Positions 10,292 to 21,394 of a stretch of 64,000 nt of DNA are shown here, piece by piece. Source of the DNA: Immersiella caudata (lineage: Eukaryota > Ascomycota > Sordariomycetes > Sordariales > Lasiosphaeriaceae). The DNA lies in contig JAULSU010000007.1 in the NCBI GenBank assembly GCA_030512335.1, positions 2,852,001-2,916,000 of the forward strand, in the 5' to 3' direction. The notes under the pieces are model-generated. The model had not been told where the DNA came from. It did no database searches and saw only the letters and a program-made list of their open reading frames with translations. Position 1 is the stretch's first letter. Each line of letters opens with the position of its first letter. The position numbers and the translations under genes were made by a program.

Positions 10292-12776
10292 TTACTTCTC
10301 CGTCACAATCTTCCCCGGCTTTTTCAAGCCAGCCTCCTTCGGTAAGAGCCCGCTCCGAACCTTCTTGCTGATTTGCTGCAATTGCTGGAGACTGTATTGA
10401 TGCTCAAGAGTCGGCCGCTTCCACTTGTGACTCTCAAAGGGGGTAACAGGGGCCGTCGAAGGCATAAAGTACTCATTGCCTTGATCTACCATCCCCTTCA
10501 GAATCTCAGCCGCTTGGCAGCTTGTTAGCCGGTCAGCAGCTGCCAGTTGTGAACCACGGCAATACACGACGGGCTTTTGCTTCTGGTTCGTATCTCGCAT
10601 CACCAGCATGTAGTTGACGGCAATGTGGCAAAGCTCCCGGGTGAATGCTGTGCTTCTGTCGTGTTTCGAGAGGCGGGTCGCTTGCTTCAATACCATGGGG
10701 TTGACTTCCACTACTGTTCGAGGAGGAGAACCTCCTCCGGTGGTGAATGTGGCGAAGCGGGGTCGCTCACCCCTGAGGCCCCTGGTGACGCGCTCGTCCA
10801 CAAATCTCTCGTAGCCGTCAGGACCTTCTAATAACCAAGTGGCGAAATCCATGAACAAACACCCAAGATGCCACACATCTGCGGCTGGTGAGTGTGTCAA
10901 CAGAAAGTCGGTTTCTGGTGCAGCGTAGTTCAAGAAGTCGCCGGCGACGTGGTGATTCTCGACGCTCCTGGTTGAGTGAAAGCTGCTTAGGCCGAAATCA
11001 CTTAGCTGGATGACGCCGAGCTTCTCGTCAACTAAATGATCAGTGTCAGCTACTAGTTCCGCGAGTAGCCTCCTCCCTTGGTGCGACAGGGTCAAGGACG
11101 TTGAACGTACCAGTCCCTTCGGGCACATAGCCCTGATCGATGATCCAATTCTCGTAATGCAGAAGATTGTCCGGTTTTATGTCGCAATGTAGACCGTGGG
11201 TCTTCTTGTTCATGTCCTTTTCATTCTTCGGGAACTTGTGAATCTTCCCGAGGGCGTGGGTGAGACCGTAGCACTGGCGAGACACCCATTTCGCCAGATG
11301 TAGGCCGGAGACCTCCCCGGATTCGACCCGCCTCTGCCACCAATCTCTACTTGACCACAAACTCTCGACATTTCTGTTAGCTGCTTCCAGCACGAGGTGG
11401 TAGTCGGTGCGTTCTCGGCCCGAGACAGTCCTTGGAACTTCGATCGTTGCTAGGAGCTTCGCAATATGTGGTGTTTTAAGCCCAGATGCCAACCGTTCCA
11501 TCATGTAGACTTCGTTTATGTACGCGTCGCACTGGTCTTGTGTGCCTTTCGTGTCGTTCTTCAGCGTTTTTACCGCAATAGGGTTGCTGCGCTTGTCGCG
11601 AGTAAACCGCGGAAGGTCTTGCTGGTCCTCATGCAGCTTGTAAAAGCGCACGTCCGCAAAACCGCCGGATATGTCTTCCCTGTCTGTTGGCTGAAATGGC
11701 AGGACCTCTTCGGTTGAACGCTGGCTGTACAGAATCCTCTTGAAGGCGGTCGTGTGGGTGGCTCCTCTTTCCGGAGAAGAATCAGCGTTGGGGTCGGAGC
11801 TCCTCTTAGCTGCCAGAAAAGTTGGCGATAGCTGCCACCGTACACTCTCGAATCGCTTGATGTCTCTGGTGCGCCAGCCGTTGAACAGGGATCCAAAGTG
11901 TTCCGATGTCGGTTTGAGGCCTTCAAATTCAACCCCCAACAATGCGATATCATTGAGCTCCGCATCAACAAAGGAAAATATCATGTTCTGTCTGTCGACG
12001 AGAAGAAGGGTGGCGAAAGTGCGTCGGAACTGCCCGCTCATGTCACCCAGAGTACTGAGAGGAGGGGCAATTTTGCGTGCAATAGCATCAAGCTCTGCTT
12101 TGGACAGCTGCTCGTCTGACCTGGCGTTCAGGATGTGAAGGAGGCGCAACACCGTTTGCGTGCTCAACACACTGTGCAAGACTGTCCATGGAAGGAAGTA
12201 TTGCTTAGACTTGTGGAAGTAGCTGGATAACGCAGGTTCGAGATCTTCCTGGATCTTTTCGACCAGTTCATCATCGGAACATTCGTAGCCGACAGGTTTG
12301 ATCGAGTGGGCAACACGAGCGATATGTTGTCCCTCAAGATCTAATCCGCCGTCGCTCCGAATGGAGAATTGTGACAAAAGGCGTGCCTGGCCGTCTGCAT
12401 AATCGTCGGTGTAGATCTTGTGGTCCTCTGCGCCCTGGATGCCAAGATGTCGGTTTGGGCTCTTCTGACGCCTGTCAAAGCTTCGCGCCGTGGGAGAGAC
12501 GCCACCGTCTGGCATTCCAGCCAAATCGGCTTCCAGTCCTTGGCCGGGGCCCGATTTGTTGAACTGCTCGCCCGCATTGCGCACGTTTTCGTCGAGGTCT
12601 TCAGTGTAGCGACGGATGTTTATCGAAGGTCTTATTAGAGGTTCGTCAAGGTCCATGCTTGCGGGAAGCCGCTGTGGGGTTTGCGAGGCTCGGCGCTGTG
12701 GAGACCCTGAACCGCGGGGTTCAGACGGCGAACCGCTGTTGGTGCGCAGAAGCTTTCTCGGGGGCTGCTCACTCAT
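10292..12776 (-). CDS. Serine/threonine protein kinase-like protein
   Basis: Exons 11111-12776 and 10292-11031 join across a 79-nt intron (donor GTACGT, branch CTGAC, acceptor TAG) to give 801 aa. The start at 12776 (MSEQPP) is preferred over an upstream in-frame codon because the extension reads like leader DNA. Residues 1-110 are Ser/Pro/Arg-rich and disordered. A helical region follows, then a protein kinase domain at about 375-690. It has a GGFADV glycine loop, VK lysine near 403, alpha-C Glu near 422, catalytic loop HCDIKPDN at 530 (Cys in place of the usual Arg), DFG at 567, an APE and a DVWHLG helix F. The key residues for phosphotransfer are present, so it should be active. This fungal type commonly has a large N-terminal region; substrates are unknown. 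Confidence 0.88.
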
Positions 12777-13710
12777 TGTCTGAGTTAGACATACACGAAG
12801 AACTGACGTTCGAAATAATTGACCAAGAGCAGAAAAAAACACCAGACGAAAAGCCCTTCGAGCCCTCGAGGGGGTTTCAGATCTTTTATGGCAAGGCAAG
12901 AGCATTCAGCTCTGCCCACCGAAGCGCACCAGCATGCGCGGACCCACCTGGCCGAGCGGGTGGATTGTGGAGTGGGGACCCTCGGGGGTGGGAAGGCGCA
13001 CTGTGTCTTCCCAGGACCCCAACATTGCGGAAGGCCTCGAGCGCATTAAACATGGTCCAAACATCTTTTGTGAGATCAAAATGCATTCTGGGCACGCCTG
13101 TCCAAATCCACGAGAGGACATTCAGCAGTTTCACTGCAGACCTGTCGTTTTGCCTTCCGGACCTACCAAGATTCGCCACCAGGCATTCAACGATGCATCG
13201 AGGGTAAGCCCAGCCTGCTGGAAGGGTTTTGCGGTGCATTCGACGCCCATAACTCATCTAACAGTGGGAGCACATCGTCCGCACTGGCTTAGACCTCGAA
13301 CTGGCGAGTCTGGCCTTCCCACAGCCACCCCCAGGGCTTTCACACCGAATTCAGGTCCCCAACCAAGGAGAAGGCTGGAGGCCGCCATTGGAGAGAGGTC
13401 CGCAAGATTGGACATTATGCAAAGGCCCGCAGACCACGCAGGAACTGGTTCGTTACATCATTATATTCCTCTTTACGCCGCACCGATGTATGCACTTCAA
13501 TACTGGTAGAGTCGGCGTCCGGGACCGAGGAGTCGCTTCCCGTTGCCCCGCCCCGATCTGCGTCCGTGTGGATCCCCGAAGCCGGTCTAGCGCATCCGAG
13601 TACCTTCAACCTGCGAAACTCGCACGCTAATTCAGCCTATCCGTCGTCGCGACAGAGGAGGACTGGCCTTACGGCCCTTTCCGCCATCGCTAGATTCCAA
13701 CACTGCACGC
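12777..13710. other. Intergenic, no gene seen
   Basis: This lies upstream of the kinase and downstream of the 134-aa gene. Several open frames overlap on both strands, none with motifs; their length follows from GC-rich DNA. Confidence 0.5.
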
Positions 13711-14168
13711 TCAGAACGTGCAATATTTCAGTATCACTCCCACACTCAAAGGCGACGGAGTAGAGATGTGGAGATTGTCTCTTCGTTGCTGCGAACCCGT
13801 TAGCATCGGCCCTCAAACTCCCTAGAACCTCGCCAACTTACCACGACGCTGAAATTGGTATCATCGCCAAATTTGTTCTCTAGAAAACTCCACAACACCC
13901 ACTCGTCGATTCCTCGCATCGGCACGCATATGTCGTACCGTGTTTGCTCTTCCGGTCCCTCGCTTTCTCCTGCCGGCGGATCCGGATCCGATGCCTCCCT
14001 CGTCTCCCTAAACGCTCTTCTCCTCGCCGCAACTCTCTCCGTAAATGCCCTTGCCTCCCTCTCAACCCGACCCATGTACGTTTTCCTCTTGTTCCTTCTC
14101 CAGCACCCACGACTTGGTCGCTGCCACGACGCCTCACCCAACCCCATTCTGGAAAGCACAGCAGCCAT
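13711..14168 (-). CDS. Uncharacterised 134-aa protein, two exons
   Basis: Exons 13842-14168 and 13711-13788 are separated by a 53-nt intron with textbook signals (GTAAGT, CTAAC, CAG) in phase 0. The protein begins MAAVLSRMGLGEASW, has a strongly basic helix (NKRKTYMGRVEREARAFTER), an acidic Pro-rich linker, then a more conserved-looking segment YDICVPMRGIDEWVLWSFLE and a short C-terminal tail. No signal peptide, membrane span or known domain is evident. The clean intron and single-frame composition are the main support; it may be a lineage-specific gene. Confidence 0.5.
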
Positions 14169-15038
14169 GTATTGAAGAATCCCAACAAACAACTTCAAAC
14201 ACCCGCCTTCAAGATGTATCGTGACGAAAAACTCAAGACTACCCACGCCCGCCTCCTACATCGAGCGGACCCCTCCCTCTTAAATTCCTCCCTTTGCCCA
14301 ACTACGCAAACGCAGATCCTCTCGGTCCCTCAGGTCAGGCCACAACCGGGCAACCTCAAAGGACCCGGAGCCCCAGTGTCAGCCTCCTCCTTGCATACCT
14401 TGCCAACGGTAGGTTTCTCAAGCGCGTCGTTACCATTCCCCATTCGGCCGCTCTATTTTGGAATACCGAGTACACCGCAGTCTCATTTGACAAGGTGTAA
14501 CATTTCGCGGCGTCAGCTGCGCGATGATTCGGCAGCCTTGCGTACGTCGCGCGCGCGTTCGGAAAAGGGGCGTGTCCCGCTCTCGACAAAAGTGGCGACA
14601 AGGCTCTGAGGCAGCCGGCCTGGATTGATTGAGGGCAGTTTGGAATGGCCGCGCCACGGAGATTGATCGGTTTCACCAATTGTTGGACCTAGGGACGCAA
14701 AGGCTCTCGGTGAGGAGCCTCACTTATGTTCATCGGCTACAGTTACACCTGGGGCGGAGGATAACCCTAACCCGATTGGTGTCTGACTTACACAGCACAG
14801 CATTTGGGCACCATGGCTTTGTTCTGGGCGCAGACTTGCAACGCAGGGCGGTTCCAGATTAACTAATTTCTGGAAGAGCCGTTGGGGTATTGTTTTACGA
14901 AGTGATGTTTCAAGGCGCTCCTTCGGGTTAAGGCCTCCTACTTACTGGTGTTTACCAAAAACAACTGCCTCTGAGCCGGCAGAGTCGCTCCAACATGCAA
15001 ATTCTGCTATTGAAAGGTGGTATTTCGTCTTTCATCCC
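14169..15038. other. Intergenic; two-unit telomere-like motif
   Basis: No gene is visible. Bases 14762-14773 read TAACCCTAACCC, two units of the fungal telomere repeat, a telobox-like element. A short CG-alternating tract lies near 14545-14560. Confidence 0.45.
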
Positions 15039-16806
15039 TCATGTTGGAGACAGAAACTGATCAATATCCACCCGTCTGAAGTAGCTAATGTGGCGGAATC
15101 GTTCCCAGTACTGGGCAATGCAGTCATGGGAGATCAAGAACAACCTTGAGGACAAGAAGTCATCTGCCCATGTTAGATAGGCAACGCATAAAAAACGATG
15201 GTCACGTACCTTCAATGAACCCTTGTCCTGCAACATGGCCCCTACTCCTAACGACCCTTGTGCCAACAAATGGCGGGTCCTCGAGGACGCCCAGAAAACC
15301 ACCCTCACCAAGGCTATTGACTGAGAACGTGAGCTCGCCACGCGGTACGTGCGGATCTCCCGTCAATTTGATCGCGTCGAGCCGGCCGCGATAGACCGTT
15401 GCATCAACTTTGCGCTGCGCAAACGCCTCGTCACTCTCCCCCTCTTCCCGGACGAGACTTTCTGGGTCAAACCGATCTCCTGGAGCATCGTCTGGCTGGT
15501 GGACAAGCACATACTCGCACCCATGTACACTGTAGTCACCAACCCATATCCCACGGTAGGGCTTCTCAGGGGTTGGTGTGTAGAGGTGCGGGTCCAAGGT
15601 CGCATACGTTGCAAGTTGGCCACCGAAGTGGAGTGGGATCGGGTCTTCGATAGTTCTAGCTATGAAGTTCATCAGGGTGAAAGAGGTCTCTGGACCGTGA
15701 AAGAAGGTCCTTATTCGAAAACATCGGTCACTGATGTCTTTCCGGCGCCTCGGAGGGTCGTCATCGGATCGCGGCCACTCTTCTTCACCGTAGGGGTTAG
15801 CGCCCGTCACACGATGAGGAGCCGGGACTGTCGGCGGAGGCCAGAGACCACTGTATGGAAAGTGAGATGTGACGATGCGGTCTGCGTCTTCGTGGCTCAG
15901 TGCTTGCGCGTGCATGAAGTGGCTACGAGTCGCGTCATTGGCACCGAGTTCCATTTGTATGCCGGAACGGAATCGAGTTCCCCGCCTTTTCTCAAGTCGA
16001 GACGTAGAGTCATCTTCGTCCGTCCAACGAAGGTCGATGACCTTGCCAGACCCGACCTGCTGCGCTTCCTGCGAAAGCGCGCCTGGCAGCGAGGCGGGAA
16101 GGTGTAAAATCGGCCTGTCAAGGTGCAGCATGTGTCTAGGTTCGAAGTTTTGGATCCTCACGGCAGGTTCAGCCTCCCACACCTGTTCAGAAATATCGGT
16201 GTTCCTAGAAAGAAGCTGGTAGCCCTCGATGCAGCCCCTTCGCTGGTCGTACCGCGCGACCACTAGCCGCCCTATCAGCCCTGGCACGTCGGAGAACCAT
16301 ATCTTGTATTTCGGTAGGAACCATCGGGGATCATGGGCCTCGTAGAGCGCACGGAATGACTTGAGGGGATACGGCGATGTGACGCGCACTCCAGGGACGT
16401 TCTTCTGAACGTGTGTCTGCCAAATGTGATCCGAAGTGGCAATGGTGTACAACGCGCGGCATGTAGCCGAGACGGAAACGAGATCGATAACAGATAGATA
16501 TAGGAGGATGGAGTCGATCAACTCGGTAGGGAGGCGGGTGAGGTGGCACTCAGCTGTCGACACTGCGGATTTGTCTACTGCGATGGGGCGAAGTCAGCGC
16601 ACGAGGCCGCAGACGTCATCGAAGTAGGAGCGCAGGCTGAAGAAGAAGCATTTCAATAGGTACAGTAGCTACGCACCAGACTCTTCTGCTATACCCTTGC
16701 CCTTCACGTCAGCGCCGGCGCAGAGTCGTGGGGACTCAGGAGCTTCGTCGGTGTCGCTGCCAGGAGCTACGGGCACCCCGATGCCAAGCTCCTCCAAGTC
16801 GTCCAT
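15039..16806 (-). CDS. F-box protein with FBXO31-type C-terminal domain
   Basis: Three exons, 16677-16806, 15210-16577 and 15039-15163, with introns of 99 and 46 nt, encode 540 aa. The middle exon has no in-frame ATG at its 5' end. The upstream exon (ATG at 16806, MDDLEELGIGVPVAPGSDTD) restores frame exactly through GTGCGT/CAG sites. The N-terminus is acidic; the F-box (LTRLPTELIDSILLYL, then SATCRALY and W) spans about residues 55-98. The C-terminal half ends with a beta-rich region and the motif SHDCIAQYWERFRHISYFRR. Its last part, including RGHVAGQGF, resembles the substrate domain of FBXO31-type adaptors. It should bind Skp1 and recruit substrates to an SCF ubiquitin ligase. Confidence 0.85.
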
Positions 16807-17938
16807 CTCCGCGCTTCGTGGTAATCTTCAGCAAAACTGTGATGCGCCACCCATATCGTATAGAGAGCGCTTGAGGTGGCTCCTAGGCGCAGATGTCGAC
16901 CTCAATACGCGTCCGGTATCCGATGATGTGAATTGCCAGGGGCTCATGGAAACTGGAGACCGAAGACGGCGGCACGACAGCGGTGGGGTAACATTGCGGG
17001 AGGATGGCGATCACCCCACACCGAAGCGCGCTAGCCGCGCCCAAGTTAATGATGACACCTTCTCACGACAACGAACCATGCGCGAAGGTGGTTCTGACCG
17101 CTATTTTCCTAATTGGATGATCTGGAGTGTCATTAGATACCTACATTGCATCTAGCACCGTCGCACAAGAAAGCACTTCGATGCCTGAAATCTCCGCACA
17201 CCACCCCGGCACCTTCCGAGCCAGAGCGAAACGGTGACAGGGGTGGTTGGCTAGCGCCGTTTTTAACGTGGGGCCTCCAAAACAGGGCGTGACAGCAACC
17301 ACAGTCAGGCTCAGCTCACGATCAGTGGTGGTACCTCACCAGGCAGAAGACCTTGGGTAGGAAATACGCTGCCCGCGTCTCAGAAAACCCTTGATGGCTC
17401 TCTAAACGAACGTGACTCTTCTTGCTAACTAACTGGCCTCAGCCCTCGGGCTCGAAACGGAACCCCATCTCAGCGAAGGTGCTGAACCCTTCTTCGACTT
17501 CTGCACGCCTGAGGTACATCCATCCTGAGGTGAAGGCGAAGCCCTCAAATTGTTTCGTCAGTTCTGGGCAGAAACACCTCGCCCTCTGGGACACGTGCGT
17601 TCGTGTCATGGGCTCGGAGCCGCCAGTCCCATAGGTCCGGGTTCGCTTTTGCTCTCAAGAGAACCTCTCTGGCTGGCTATCGTCACCGCTGACCAGCGAA
17701 TCAACCGCAACGAGCGCCTCGCCACTACTGCCGTCACCAGCTTTATATCTACGCTGAGATTCGGGTTGTTTTACGCATCTTCAAGTTTTACGCAACATTG
17801 TTGCACTTCGACAACCACGAATCGCCCGCTTATCTCGCCCGCACAGTCAGCATCCACAAAGAGAAACCTGAGAAGCGCGTGGCATACAATCCCCTCAATA
17901 TGGCTGCCCTACTGCCGATCATATCCGAGATACTCCCC
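16807..17938. other. Intergenic, no gene seen
   Basis: This is a shared upstream region of the divergent F-box and cupin genes. The frames at 17422-17634 and 17550-17942 show no domain. An in-frame ATG at 17900 would lengthen the cupin protein by 13 residues. Confidence 0.5.
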
Positions 17939-18625
17939 ATGATACTTCCAGCATCAATCTCCGTAACCAAGAGTGCCGATATCTTGCCGCCATCATCACC
18001 GCTGCTCGCAGCTGAATCCGGAAGGGAACCTTCTTCGGTCAAAGTGCTGAGCCGAAACGCTGTGGTCAACCAAACTGATAAGATGTGCGCCACCGGTAAG
18101 TTATCTGAGCCCGTCAGATGTTCAGCTCGGAGGTTCGGCTCGGGAGAATTCCAGGTTCTCGTTCCTGACACATGCTCTCCAGTCCTAATCGTAAAACCAA
18201 AAACCTCCACCACCATCCGCCACAACGGCGAACAAGGTTCGTCTCCCTGCCCCATCCCCCAATCCACAACCCCACCATCATCACACCCTAACACACCAAA
18301 AGAAGCCATCATCTACGCCGTCTCTGGTAAAGGCGTCCTCCTTTCCAGCCCCAAAGATGTCCTCCTCCCTGGTCCCAAATACGAGGGTGAGGACGAGGAA
18401 GAAGAAGAAGACGAGAAACCTGAGCGACATCTCATAGAAAAGGGCGATTTCGCCTTCATCCCCGCATGGACGGAACATCAAGTCCTGAACGAATCTGACG
18501 AAGAGGACCTCCACTGGGTTATCACCCGCAGCGGGCCCCAACCAGTGGAGGTGAACCTTGTGGACTGGGGCGGCGACGAGGCAAGAGATCCGCCGCCAGA
18601 ACAGCAGAAACAGCAGCAGCGGTGA
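17939..18625 (+). CDS. Cupin-domain protein
   Basis: Exons 17939-18095, 18183-18236 and 18303-18625 give 177 aa; the in-frame ATG at 17900 would give 190. Both introns (87 and 66 nt) are multiples of three and lack stops, so the unspliced frame is open. Splice signals (GTAAGT with CTGAC branch; GTTCGT with CTAAC branch) and removal of low-complexity Pro/Ser sequence support splicing. The joined protein reads TSTTIRHNGEQ then EAIIYAVSGKGVLL, the first cupin motif. GDFAFIPAWTEHQV follows, the second cupin motif with a metal-ligand His. An acidic loop (EDEEEEEDE) lies between them. It likely folds as a single-domain beta-barrel; the substrate is unknown. The C-terminus is Gln-rich. Confidence 0.8.
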   Translation: MILPASISVTKSADILPPSSPLLAAESGREPSSVKVLSRNAVVNQTDKMCATGKLSEPVRCSARRFGSGEFQVLVPDTCSPVLIVKPKTSTTIRHNGEQGSSPCPIPQSTTPPSSHPNTPKEAIIYAVSGKGVLLSSPKDVLLPGPKYEGEDEEEEEDEKPERHLIEKGDFAFIPAWTEHQVLNESDEEDLHWVITRSGPQPVEVNLVDWGGDEARDPPPEQQKQQQR

Positions 18626-18786
18626 CTAGGTTCAGCACTGAGCTGGTTCAGCTCGGTGCTGGGTAACTGAGATATCGTGTCCCACCTGCATCTGTCTAGC
18701 ACATGCCGCGCTTCCCCAGCATGTGGTCTCGCGCCATGCAGATTGCGGCGTCTCACGGCGCCAAACTCCGTCCCCAGCGACAGAGT

Positions 18787-20394
18787 TCAGCCTCCTCCCC
18801 CAATCTCACCATCAACCGTGCAATACCTCCTCACCAGATCCACCATCCTCTCTCTCGATCTCTTGCCTTCAAATACCTGCGCGTGATCGAGCCCCGCAAA
18901 CCACAGCACATCCACCCCTTCGGAGCCGGATAGTTCCCAATCCACATCCGCATCAAACCCATCCTGCTCCGGCACATCCCCGAAATTCCCCTCACTCAGC
19001 ATGTACCGCGCCACACTCTTTGTATCCACAATCAGATCCCTTCCCGCAAGACAAACCGCCACCTTTCTCTTTCCTTCCCCTCTAGCCCTCTCCTCACCCT
19101 CAGCCTCAAGAAAACTACGCAACTCCCCCCTCCAAATCACATTCTCCCTCCAAAAGAAATGCCGCCCCAAAACCCCCGCCACACCCAAATCCATACTCGC
19201 AAAGTACCAAAGCTGCCACTCATTCGCACCCCGTGGCTTTCTCCTCGTGAAGTTATACGCTACGTCTGGTAGATGCAGCAAGATACTCACCGGGTCTATC
19301 ATCACCAGGGATTTTACCTGGGGTGATAGCTCCGGGGAGTGGAGTATATGCGTGGTGAGGACGGAGCCGTAAGAGTGGCAGACTAGCGTGAAGCCGTGTG
19401 AGAATTCCGGGTGGGAGGCGAGGATGCAGGTTAGGGAGGTGAGGAAGGCGGAGCGGGAGGGTGGGGGTGTGGTGAGGCGGGAGGAGATGGGGAGGAGGGA
19501 CAGGGAGAGGATGCCGACTTGGGAGGTGTCATCTTGAGAGGTGGTGGAGTTGATGGAGGAGAGGAAGGTGATGTAGGGGTAGAGACCGATGCCGATGCCA
19601 TGGAGGAAGAGGATGGGAAGGTGGGAGCGGGAGGTGTGTGGGCGGTACCAGTAGGGGAGGGAGGTGGGGGGTGTGAGGCGTCGTGCTCCGGGGAAGGGGA
19701 CCGGGGGGAAGGTTGTGGTGATGCTTGTGGGTGGGCTGTGGTGAGTGAAGCCAGCTAGGCGGAGGCGAGCCTGGGTGGTGAGGTCGATCAGGGCGATGAG
19801 GAGGTACCAGATTACGCTGTGGTAGCGCGTGTCGATGGGGTCCAGGGTAAGCCGTAGGGGAGTTGCGGCACCACGGCCGGGAGGGAGCTGTCGGCCAAGA
19901 AGGGTCTCTATGCGGTGGATGTAGCTTTCTAACTCTTCATGGTGGCTGGACGGGGGTTCGTTGTCGCTGTACGGCGCGGGTTGTGCGCCATCGCGGTCAA
20001 AGAAGGCCCAGAGGAGAAAATCGCGGACATTGTCGCGTCGGATGTCGGATGGGTTGGCGCCGAGGAACCAGAGGAGGAGGTAGCGCTCCAGGTTTGGGAT
20101 GTTGGCGATGCAGCGCTCGAAGAGGGATTTGCGCTCATCACGTGTCAAGGGGGGAGGGTGCTGGGCAAGCTGTTTGAGGCGTGATTTGTGGGGGAGGTAG
20201 ATGAAGATGGCGAAGGTTACTTCCAGCACGAGAAGACCCGCAATGATGGCGCTGAGGGCGTGAAGCCACGGGCTGTTTATCGGGAGAAATAGGGGCAGAG
20301 CCAAGAGGAGACATAGTTCGATCCATGGGGCGTGTTGGAGAAGGAAGATGCAGGTTCGGATGAAGACGAGACGCGCGGGAGAATGGTCTATCAT
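18787..20394 (-). CDS. Membrane-anchored alpha/beta hydrolase
   Basis: A single exon encodes 535 aa from the ATG at 20394 (MIDHSPARL). Two or three hydrophobic segments in the first 75 residues suggest membrane anchoring. The catalytic core begins at PILFLHGIGIG (oxyanion-hole HG), has nucleophile elbow LVCHSYGSVL, and a candidate catalytic His in GLDHAQVF near the C-terminus. An Asp in LAGRDLIVD is the likely acid. The elbow is C-x-S-x-G rather than G-x-S-x-G, a variant seen in some hydrolases. The loop between oxyanion strand and elbow is long and Ser/Thr-rich. Its type suggests a lipase/esterase-like enzyme; the substrate is unknown. Confidence 0.85.
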   Translation of the reverse strand: MIDHSPARLVFIRTCIFLLQHAPWIELCLLLALPLFLPINSPWLHALSAIIAGLLVLEVTFAIFIYLPHKSRLKQLAQHPPPLTRDERKSLFERCIANIPNLERYLLLWFLGANPSDIRRDNVRDFLLWAFFDRDGAQPAPYSDNEPPSSHHEELESYIHRIETLLGRQLPPGRGAATPLRLTLDPIDTRYHSVIWYLLIALIDLTTQARLRLAGFTHHSPPTSITTTFPPVPFPGARRLTPPTSLPYWYRPHTSRSHLPILFLHGIGIGLYPYITFLSSINSTTSQDDTSQVGILSLSLLPISSRLTTPPPSRSAFLTSLTCILASHPEFSHGFTLVCHSYGSVLTTHILHSPELSPQVKSLVMIDPVSILLHLPDVAYNFTRRKPRGANEWQLWYFASMDLGVAGVLGRHFFWRENVIWRGELRSFLEAEGEERARGEGKRKVAVCLAGRDLIVDTKSVARYMLSEGNFGDVPEQDGFDADVDWELSGSEGVDVLWFAGLDHAQVFEGKRSRERMVDLVRRYCTVDGEIGGGG

Positions 20395-21394
20395 TGTATC
20401 TGATAAATTCCAATCTTTGTCGTTTCTATCATGCGCAGCGCTATACCAAATTGTGAGTATCAAGAAAATATGCAGTCAAGCGGGAGTTCGGATGACAGCT
20501 GCAGGTGGGATTGAGGTGAGTTCCTTGCAGGTGATTGCCGAATCTGGGAGCGGGTGGGTGACGTAGGCCTTGTCAATGATTGGTCCAAACTCCCCGAACC
20601 GCTAAATGCCTCCATTGGGTCAAACATCTGACGCTCTTTCGATGCTAAAATTGCAGTGATGAACTCCGAGGCTGAGTGCGCCAGGAGATCGTTCCTGTGA
20701 TTGGGTCTGGCATCCGGCCTCAGCCGCTCTTTTGATGCCAAAATTGCAGTGAGTATCAATGTCAACAGGGGTTATATGCGGGCAAGGGTCTGCCGCATCT
20801 CTCGCAGTCTTGGCTCCACGTTGTCGAGAGTCGGGATCTATCCGCGTCCAAGCCCTTGGAACACAAGATGATACCACATTCTCACCCCGGAAACTTATCT
20901 TCGATGTACCTTGACGCCCTCCACGTTGTAGTCCCTATCTCCAACACCCAGACGCCGCCCAAATGAAGACCCCCAACCTTAATGTCGCCCAGAAACCAGG
21001 AGCCGAAACCATAAACCCCAAAACCCCCATCAAGAGCTTCTCATCCACCTCGGCTATGGGCCAAAGCTGTCGAGAAAAATGTGACGAGACTTTCTTCCGT
21101 CCAGGTATTAAATCCCTCTCGTCCGCCCGGCCCTGACTCCCACTTCTTCTTTCCTTTCAGCTAGCTTCTACTCACGTTAGCCCTCGGCCCCCCCTCGAGA
21201 AAGACCGTGACAATCTCCCCTCTCAATCCGATTTCTACTTCTTCGCCTTCAAACTTCTTCCGTCTTTTCTCCGTCTTTGCTCTTCTGCGACACCAGCACA
21301 CGAGCTACAGCACCGGCACCGGCACACCCCGCCAACAAGGAGGCATCCTCCAGTCCCGGCCCCCGGCACCGACACCCCCATCGTCGCCGGCAAC
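20395..21394. other. Intergenic with a short direct repeat
   Basis: No convincing gene is present. The segment holds a 28-nt direct repeat pair, listed separately, and pyrimidine-rich DNA leading to the gene at 21395. Confidence 0.5.
20632..20752. repeat. Pair of 28-nt direct repeats
   Basis: Copies at 20632-20659 and 20725-20752 agree at 26 of 28 positions, and both differences are C/T transitions. The core is GCAGTGA preceded by ATGCYAAAATT. On the minus strand both copies read TAILASKER, but the surrounding frame is short and has no other support as a gene. Confidence 0.6.
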
